From the NCBI GenBank assembly GCA_025055465.1, contig JANWXA010000083.1:1-8230 (forward strand): 8,230 nt of DNA. The letters are read 5' to 3'. The notes beneath the pieces are model-generated. The model searched no databases. It was not told where the DNA came from and saw only the letters and a program-made list of their open reading frames with translations. Positions 1 to 4,885 of the stretch are shown here, one piece after another (within the stretch, counting starts at the first letter, position 1; every line of letters starts with the position of its first letter). Source of the stretch: Candidatus Kapaibacterium sp. (GTDB lineage: Bacteria > Bacteroidota > Ignavibacteria > Kapaibacteriales > HRBIN21). The translations under genes were made by a program, and so were the position numbers.

Positions 1-173
1 CAGGTGGAGGGGAAATACCGGTTATTGCAGTAACGGGTCTGGCACAGGAGAGTGATCAGCAATACTATTTACAGCAGGGGTTTGATGCCTATATTGTCAA
101 GCCGCTCAGCACCGCAACGTTTGCCCACGAGGTGCGGCGGGCCATAGAGCGGAAGCAGGCGCTTTTGGCCTAG
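1..173 (+). CDS. Response regulator receiver domain, C-terminal end (partial)
   Basis: The reading frame is open from the left edge (first full codon at 3) to a TAG at 171–173, giving 56 residues; the start lies outside the window. The residues IPVIAVTGLAQ followed by GFDAYIVKPL match the second half of a CheY-like receiver domain: beta-4 with the switch Thr (VTG), then the GFDAY turn, the invariant Lys in the VKPL motif of beta-5, and a final amphipathic helix (AHEVRRAIERK). The phospho-acceptor Asp would lie upstream, outside the window. The protein ends about 17 residues after the KPL motif, so no output domain follows. It is therefore either a single-domain (DivK/CheY-type) regulator or the terminal receiver of a hybrid histidine kinase; the window cannot decide. 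It runs convergently into pnp. The fold assignment is strong; partner and pathway are unknown. Confidence 0.85.
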   Translation, partial: GGGEIPVIAVTGLAQESDQQYYLQQGFDAYIVKPLSTATFAHEVRRAIERKQALLA

Positions 174-176
174 CCA

Positions 177-2489
177 TCACAGATGGCGGGGGCGGTTCGG
201 GGGAGCTCCTCGGGAGGTTGGTCTGTCAGCACGATGATGGTTTTCGGGGCGGCGGGGCTGTTCGCGCAGATCACCCCGGCGTCCGCGTTCCTGAGGCTGT
301 GAGGGGGACGGTAGCAACGCCTTCCGACTCAAACGGAATTTCCCGTCCGGCTGAATCTCAATCAGCTTGACATCTACAACATCCCCCACTTTGAGCACTT
401 CTGAAATAGCGTTGAATGGACGGTAATCAATTTGGGAGATGTGCAGCAAGCCCAGGCGCCGCGGTAGGAACTCCACAATAGCTCCTAAGCCTTCCCGGAT
501 TTCTCGGACGATGCCCGTATAGACTTGCCCCAACTGCGGTACCTGAGTCAAGCCTTGAATATAGGTGACTGCCTTGTGGAGCGCCTCCTCCGAGGGTGCA
601 GCCACAAGGACGCGCCCATCCTGCTCAATGTTGATTTCAGCTCCTGTTTCCTGCACAATGCGTCGAATGGTTTCTCCACCGGGGCCGATGACCAGACCTA
701 TGGTTTCCACCGGGATGGTGATTATGGTCAGTCGCGGAGCGTACGAAGAAAGCTGCGGACGCGGTTTAGGCAGCGTTTGGTTCATGAGCTCTAAAATGTA
801 CAATCTGGCCTGACGGGCCTGCTCCAGTGCCTGAGCCATAAGCGTTAGAGAGATGCCCTCGATTTTGATGTCCATTTGGCATGCCGTGATGCCGTCAGCG
901 GTACCGGCAACTTTGAAGTCCATGTCGCCCAGATGGTCTTCGTCGCCAAGAATGTCGGAAAGGATGACCATGTGGTCGTCTTCCTTGATGAGGCCCATAG
1001 CGATGCCGGCGGCAGCTTTGCGCAGGGGGACGCCAGCGTCAAAGAGAGCTAAGCTTCCGGCGCAGACGCTTGCCATGGAGGAGGAGCCGTTAGATGCCAA
1101 AATGTCTGAGACCACGCGAATGGTGTACGGGAATTCTTCCTCCGATGGAAGCAGGGGTTCCAGAGCCCGTTCCGCTAAGTTCCCGTGACCGACCTCGCGA
1201 CGACTGGGTGGCCCCGGGCGGCGGATTTCGCCCGTGCTATACGGCGGAAAGTTGTAGTGGAACATGAAGCGCCGGGTATATGTTGGTAGGAGTCCATCGA
1301 CAATTTGTTCGTCGCCCTTAGTACCCAGTGTAGTAGTGGCCAGGCTCTGGGTTTCGCCACGCATGAAGAAGGCTGAACCGTGTGTGCGTGGCAGAATTCC
1401 CACGCGGCAGAGGATTGGGCGGATCTGGGTAGGGGTTCGGCCATCAAGCCGCCGTCCTTCAGTCAAGAGCATCTGCCGCAATTCGTGGCGCTCCAGCTCA
1501 GTCAAAAAGGAAGATACCAGTGACTCCAGAGGCAGCGTCTGCCATTCTGGATGAGTGTTTGCCGCTTCTGAGAGAACTTGCAGAACGCGGTTTCGCAACT
1601 CCTTGCGCCACGCAGAACGCTGTTCTTTCGTAGTGATCTGGCGGATGAAACTGCGGATGTCCTCCTGTGCCGTTTGAGCGACGAAAGTGGCGAGCTCTTC
1701 TAAAACTGTGTCGTGCGGGAGCTCCCGCTTAGGGCGTCCAACCAGCTCGACCAGACGTCGCTGGAGGGCATTCAGCTGACGAATGGCTTCCTGAGCATAT
1801 TCCAAGGCGGCCAAGAAATCGCTTTCTGAAACCTCTTTGGCTCCACCTTCTACCATCACGATGGAGGCATCCGTGCCTGCTACGACAATGTCCATGTCAG
1901 AAAGCTGGAGCTGGCTGTAAGTAGGGTTGATAATGAACTCCCCGTCTATGCGTCCAACACGCACTTCAGAAAAAGGGCCGGCAAAGGGGATATCGGAGAT
2001 CATCAAAGCAGCGGAAGCACCCGTAGCTGCAAGGGTATCTCCATCAATTTCCCGGTCGTAGGAAAAGACAGTTGCAATAATCTGCGTTTCGTAGCGCCAG
2101 CCTTTGGGGAAAAGTGGGCGGCTGGGGCGGTCAATCAGGCGCGCCGAGAGCACCTCCTTATCTGTCGGACGCCCTTCGCGGCGATAGAAGCTTCCAGGAA
2201 TCTTCCCGGCGGCGGACGACTTTTCTCGATAATCTACTGCCAATGGCAGGAAATCCACGGCAGGCAGAGGTTCTTCGGCGGTACAAACGGTGGTTAGCAC
2301 CATCGTATCACCATGCCAGACCGTCACGGCAGCGTCAGCTTGCTGAGCATATAGACCGGTTTCTATTGCGTACGGACGCCCGTTCAGGGTGGTAGAAACC
2401 CGGACGGTGCCATCTTCCATCGTCGTAACGGAAATGTCGGTGTTTTCTGAGAGACTTTCTTGCTGGGTCTGAATTGCTTCTGTGTCCAT
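177..2489 (-). CDS. pnp: Polyribonucleotide nucleotidyltransferase (PNPase)
   Basis: PNPase is a trimeric 3'-to-5' exoribonuclease that degrades RNA by phosphorolysis, releasing nucleoside diphosphates; it acts in mRNA turnover. The 770-residue protein has the full family layout: RNase PH domain 1 (about 27–160, with the FYRREGRPTDKE motif), an all-helical linker (about 255–335), catalytic RNase PH domain 2 (about 345–550), a KH domain (about 590–645, GPGG loop at 602–605) and an S1 domain (about 655–722). Domain 2 keeps MRGETQ, the phosphate-binding NGSSSMASVC segment and the GDEDHLGDMDFK motif (Asp516 and Asp522 match the catalytic pair of other PNPases). A 45-residue Arg/Pro-rich tail follows. 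The frame is open upstream into rpsO, but that part is rpsO antiphase sequence; the ATG at 2489, 22 nt after the rpsO stop, is the sensible start. An ATG at 2420 is possible, because the conserved region begins there. No Shine-Dalgarno sequence is seen at either. It is the last gene of the operon. Confidence 0.97.
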   Translation of the reverse strand: MDTEAIQTQQESLSENTDISVTTMEDGTVRVSTTLNGRPYAIETGLYAQQADAAVTVWHGDTMVLTTVCTAEEPLPAVDFLPLAVDYREKSSAAGKIPGSFYRREGRPTDKEVLSARLIDRPSRPLFPKGWRYETQIIATVFSYDREIDGDTLAATGASAALMISDIPFAGPFSEVRVGRIDGEFIINPTYSQLQLSDMDIVVAGTDASIVMVEGGAKEVSESDFLAALEYAQEAIRQLNALQRRLVELVGRPKRELPHDTVLEELATFVAQTAQEDIRSFIRQITTKEQRSAWRKELRNRVLQVLSEAANTHPEWQTLPLESLVSSFLTELERHELRQMLLTEGRRLDGRTPTQIRPILCRVGILPRTHGSAFFMRGETQSLATTTLGTKGDEQIVDGLLPTYTRRFMFHYNFPPYSTGEIRRPGPPSRREVGHGNLAERALEPLLPSEEEFPYTIRVVSDILASNGSSSMASVCAGSLALFDAGVPLRKAAAGIAMGLIKEDDHMVILSDILGDEDHLGDMDFKVAGTADGITACQMDIKIEGISLTLMAQALEQARQARLYILELMNQTLPKPRPQLSSYAPRLTIITIPVETIGLVIGPGGETIRRIVQETGAEINIEQDGRVLVAAPSEEALHKAVTYIQGLTQVPQLGQVYTGIVREIREGLGAIVEFLPRRLGLLHISQIDYRPFNAISEVLKVGDVVDVKLIEIQPDGKFRLSRKALLPSPSQPQERGRRGDLREQPRRPENHHRADRPTSRGAPPNRPRHL

Positions 2490-2511
2490 AGTGCTTGCTT
2501 TTCTACTGCTA

Positions 2512-2778
2512 TTACTTGCGCAGTGCCAGAGCTTGGAGGAGTCGTTGGTAGCGTTCCCAGTCGGTCCGGGCAAGATAGTTGAGAAGGCGGCGTCGCTTGC
2601 CGACCAGCAGAATGAGCCCACGGCGACTGTGATGGTCCTGTGAGTGCTTCTCTAAATGCTCGCTCAGGTGGCGGATGCGTTCGGTAAGCAGAGCTATTTG
2701 TACCTCTGCAGCCCCGGTGTTTGTCGGGCTTCCACCGAACTGCTGGATGATTTCAGCTTTTCGTTCCTTGGTCACCAT
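2512..2778 (-). CDS. rpsO: 30S ribosomal protein S15
   Basis: S15 is a primary 16S rRNA-binding protein that organises the central domain (platform) of the 30S subunit and contributes to an intersubunit bridge. The product has 88 residues, the usual bacterial size. It shows the diagnostic segments: a start rich in Lys/Glu (VTKERKAEII), TGAAEVQIALLTERI, the rRNA-contacting DHHSRRGL, then VGKRRRLLNYL and the closing DWERYQRLLQALALRK. The ATG at 2778 lies inside the end of ribF (26-nt overlap) and is the one start in this operon preceded by a clear ribosome binding site. rpsO next to pnp is a classic bacterial pairing. In E. coli a terminator, a second promoter and RNase III sites separate the two; here the gap is 22 nt and has no room for these. 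Autoregulation by S15 binding its own mRNA is known in several bacteria, but I cannot see a clear target structure here. Confidence 0.98.
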   Translation of the reverse strand: MVTKERKAEIIQQFGGSPTNTGAAEVQIALLTERIRHLSEHLEKHSQDHHSRRGLILLVGKRRRLLNYLARTDWERYQRLLQALALRK

Positions 2779-3754
2779 GGATGTGCTCCAGTACGGTTGT
2801 GGAACCAGGCTCTAAGGCGTGGTGCTGTGCTATCCACGCGCGGCAGTATGCTTCGTCGGCTTCCATCTGGCGACGGAGGGTGTCTGCATCTGGGAAGGCT
2901 ACCTCTGCTCTGATACAACTCCAAAACGAAATACACAGGCGCTCATTGTAGAGCGTTCCGGAAAAGTCTAGCACGTATAGTTCCAGTTGTGGCGGGAGTT
3001 CCCTGCCAAAGGTGGGGCGGACGCCATAGCTGAGCAATCCGGCGTGGGGTTTACCGGAAATGCGCGTGGTAACAATGTAGACGCCGTATGCTGGCAACAC
3101 CTTTCGAGGATCTTCTGGCACAATGTTAGCTGTGGGGAATCCCAGTATACGTCCACGTCCGTCACCGTGCACAACGGTACCGCAGAGGCTATAAGGGCGT
3201 CCCAGGAGCTTTGCGGCGGTTTCCACGTCGCCCTCGCGCAAGGCTCGGCGGATGGCGCTGCTACTAACCACTATTCCACCCACTGTGACCGGTGGGAAAT
3301 GCTCCACAATGAAACCTACTTCCGTGCCAATACGGCGAAGTAGTTCCGCGTTTCCCTGGCGTTTGCGCCCGAACATGTGATCGTGTCCAACCAAGATGCC
3401 ATATATGTGGAGCTGCTCTACCAGATAGTGGCGTACAAAGGTCTCTGCATCGGTGCGGGCAAGCTCGGTTGTGAAGGGGAGCACGATGGTCTCGTTTATC
3501 CCAATTTGGCTGATGTGCTCCAGTTTTTCTGACAATGTGGTCAATATCCCCAGAGGGGGCTGCTTGCCCAAGATAATTTGCGGATGCGGTTCGAAGGTGA
3601 GCACGCACGCGTGTACAGAGTGTTCTCTTGCCAGTTGGCGAAGGCGCTGCAGCAGAGCTTGATGACCGCGGTGGACGCCGTCGAAGGCGCCAACGGTGAT
3701 AAAGCGCCCTCGGGAATCCGGCGGAAGGTCAGATACTTGGGTATACACCTGCAT
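2753..3754 (-). CDS. ribF: Bifunctional riboflavin kinase / FAD synthetase
   Basis: RibF phosphorylates riboflavin to FMN and then adenylylates FMN to FAD, both using ATP, in the cytoplasm. The 333-residue protein has both halves. The N-terminal FMN adenylyltransferase (about 1–180) shows VGAFDGVHRGHQ (21–32) with the nucleotidyltransferase HxGH-type site, TFEPHP, GHDHMFGRKRQGN (123–135) and SSSAIRRAL. The C-terminal flavokinase (about 185–310) shows HGDGRGRILGFPTAN (196–210), GVYIV, GVRPTFG (244–250), LELYVLDF and IRAEVAFPDADTLRRQM. About 20 further residues form a poorly conserved tail that overlaps the rpsO ribosome binding site and start. An in-frame TTG at 3775 would add seven residues (MPTALPT); I prefer the ATG at 3754, because homologous proteins begin just before the VGAFDG motif. 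The gene overlaps the end of truB by 26 nt. No Shine-Dalgarno sequence is visible, so coupling to truB translation is likely. The GHDHMFG variant resembles Bacteroidetes/Chlorobi enzymes. Confidence 0.95.
   Translation of the reverse strand: MQVYTQVSDLPPDSRGRFITVGAFDGVHRGHQALLQRLRQLAREHSVHACVLTFEPHPQIILGKQPPLGILTTLSEKLEHISQIGINETIVLPFTTELARTDAETFVRHYLVEQLHIYGILVGHDHMFGRKRQGNAELLRRIGTEVGFIVEHFPPVTVGGIVVSSSAIRRALREGDVETAAKLLGRPYSLCGTVVHGDGRGRILGFPTANIVPEDPRKVLPAYGVYIVTTRISGKPHAGLLSYGVRPTFGRELPPQLELYVLDFSGTLYNERLCISFWSCIRAEVAFPDADTLRRQMEADEAYCRAWIAQHHALEPGSTTVLEHIHGDQGTKS
2786..2790 (-). promoter_or_regulatory. Ribosome binding site of rpsO
   Basis: The minus strand reads TGGAG here, with 7 nt between the GGAG and the rpsO ATG. 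It lies within the last codons of ribF. It is the only convincing Shine-Dalgarno-like sequence at a correct distance among the starts in this operon; infB, truB, ribF and pnp have none, and rbfA has only a weak GAGG placed too close. It could let S15 be translated more often than its operon neighbours. Four matching bases can arise by chance, so this is moderately supported. Confidence 0.55.
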
Positions 3755-4484
3755 GGTAGGCAGCGCAGTGGGCAAACTCTTCGGGGCTCAACGCATCCTC
3801 TACGCGGTAGTTTCCAATAGCCGTGCGGCGCAATTCCACGATGTAGGCTCCGCAGCCCAGAGCAATCCCGATGTCGCGGGCGAGGGCTCGTACGTACGTG
3901 CCCGTGGAGCACACGAGGCGGAGCCGGATATAGGGCAGCACTACCTGTAGGAGTTCCAGCTCGGCGATCAAAACCGTGCGGGGTTTTGGCGGAACGAGTA
4001 TTCCCGCTCGCGCCAGATGGTAGGAGCGTTGCCCACAATACTTGACAGCAGCGAAGGGGGGTGGAATTTGTTCGATTACTCCGCGGAAGCGTTGGAGGAC
4101 ATGCTGGAGTTGCTCTTCCGTGATAGTAACCTCCGAAGAGAAGAGATGCTCGGGTGCTTCAGCATCACCGGTTTCTGTAACCGCTCCAAGCTTGAGCGTT
4201 GCGACGTATGTTTTAGACATCTGCTGAAAGGCGGGCAGGGCCTTCGTTGCCTTTCCGATCCCCAGAACCAGAAGCCCCGTTGCCAGTGGGTCCAAGGTGC
4301 CTGCGTGTCCCACACGGCGCAGGCGTGCTTGGGACCGCACAAAGGCAACAACGTCAAAGGAGGTACAGCCGTACGGTTTGTCTATCAATACGAAGGCACC
4401 GTGCGCCTGGGCTCTTTGAAGCCAGTCAGGATATTCGGCGATAGTGGTGCGCTCCAAGATTGGCATCCCTTCATATTGCCGCAT
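3729..4484 (-). CDS. truB: tRNA pseudouridine-55 synthase
   Basis: TruB isomerises uridine 55 in the T-loop of most tRNAs to pseudouridine, and also acts as a tRNA folding chaperone. The 251-residue product carries the family motifs in order: FVLIDKPYGCTSFDVV (31–46), GHAGTLDPLATGLL (59–72) with the catalytic Asp at residue 65, KTYVATLKLG (91–100), the KYCGQRSYHLAR segment (148–159) and CSTGTYVRALARDIG (192–206). It stops soon after YIVELRRTAIG and so lacks the C-terminal PUA-type extension of the longer E. coli enzyme; this short form is common. The ATG at 4484 overlaps the end of rbfA by 14 nt. A second ATG at 4466, 4 nt after the rbfA stop, would remove six residues and is equally compatible, since the first 25 residues are not conserved. 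Neither start has a well-spaced Shine-Dalgarno sequence, so coupling to rbfA by re-initiation is the likely mode. Confidence 0.95.
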   Translation of the reverse strand: MRQYEGMPILERTTIAEYPDWLQRAQAHGAFVLIDKPYGCTSFDVVAFVRSQARLRRVGHAGTLDPLATGLLVLGIGKATKALPAFQQMSKTYVATLKLGAVTETGDAEAPEHLFSSEVTITEEQLQHVLQRFRGVIEQIPPPFAAVKYCGQRSYHLARAGILVPPKPRTVLIAELELLQVVLPYIRLRLVCSTGTYVRALARDIGIALGCGAYIVELRRTAIGNYRVEDALSPEEFAHCAAYHAGVYPSI

Positions 4485-4866
4485 GATCGGCAGCGTCGTA
4501 TGGATTCTGCGGGGAAGAGAAATTCTGCTGGTGGATTCGGTTCAACAACTCTGTGATATGCTCGGCATAGGCAGCCGAGGTATCATGTCGGAAGCGCAAT
4601 TCAGGGATGTGGCGTAGACGCGTATGTTCGGCGATGTACTCTCGGAGTTTGCGATGGTGCTGTTGAAGGTGCTGTAGAACCTGGGTGGGTGCGATAGGAG
4701 CTCCATAGAGGCTCACGTAGACAGTGGCATAGCGTAAATCACCGCTCACTTCTACGCGGGTCACCGTCAGGAGGAGTTTGGAAGAGAGTTCTTCGGCAAG
4801 CTTACGGAGAGGTTTGCTCAGTACTTCTTGCAACAGGCTGCCTACGCGTTCGGTCTTGATAGACAT
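4471..4866 (-). CDS. rbfA: 30S ribosome-binding factor A
   Basis: RbfA is a small KH-fold protein that binds immature 30S subunits near the 16S rRNA 5' helix and is needed for late maturation and cold adaptation. The product begins MSIKTERVGSLLQEVLSKPL, typical of the first helix of RbfA. It continues with LLTVTRVEVSGDLRYATVYVSLYG (the beta-strand pair), a helix containing LREYIAEHTRLRHIPELRFRHD, and the closing AEHITELLNRIHQ. The length of 131 residues is normal. An in-frame ATG at 4893 would add nine residues (MSNAIPGEV) and overlap the infB stop by 8 nt as ATGTCTAA. I prefer 4866 because the conserved sequence begins there and a GAGG lies just upstream, though closer to the ATG than ideal. 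It sits between infB and truB, the standard position in bacteria. The function is secure; only the start is uncertain. Confidence 0.93.
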   Translation of the reverse strand: MSIKTERVGSLLQEVLSKPLRKLAEELSSKLLLTVTRVEVSGDLRYATVYVSLYGAPIAPTQVLQHLQQHHRKLREYIAEHTRLRHIPELRFRHDTSAAYAEHITELLNRIHQQNFSSPQNPYDAADHAAI

Positions 4867-4885
4867 GACCTCGCCGGGGATAGCA

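Noticed and set aside
202..216. Possible terminator hairpin near the end of pnp (GGAG/CTCC/GGAG blocks)
   Set aside because: The stem is only 4 bp, lies inside coding sequence, and is not followed by a T-run on either strand.
2490..2621. 44-residue upstream extension of the PNPase frame, starting at 2621
   Set aside because: It lies entirely over rpsO and its spacer in another frame and has no similarity to PNPase N-termini. The ATG at 2489 gives a normal protein.
3541..4038. Minus-strand frame of 165 codons across the truB–ribF junction
   Set aside because: It overlaps two well-supported genes in a different frame, and its Arg/Pro/Ser/His-rich product shows no family motif.
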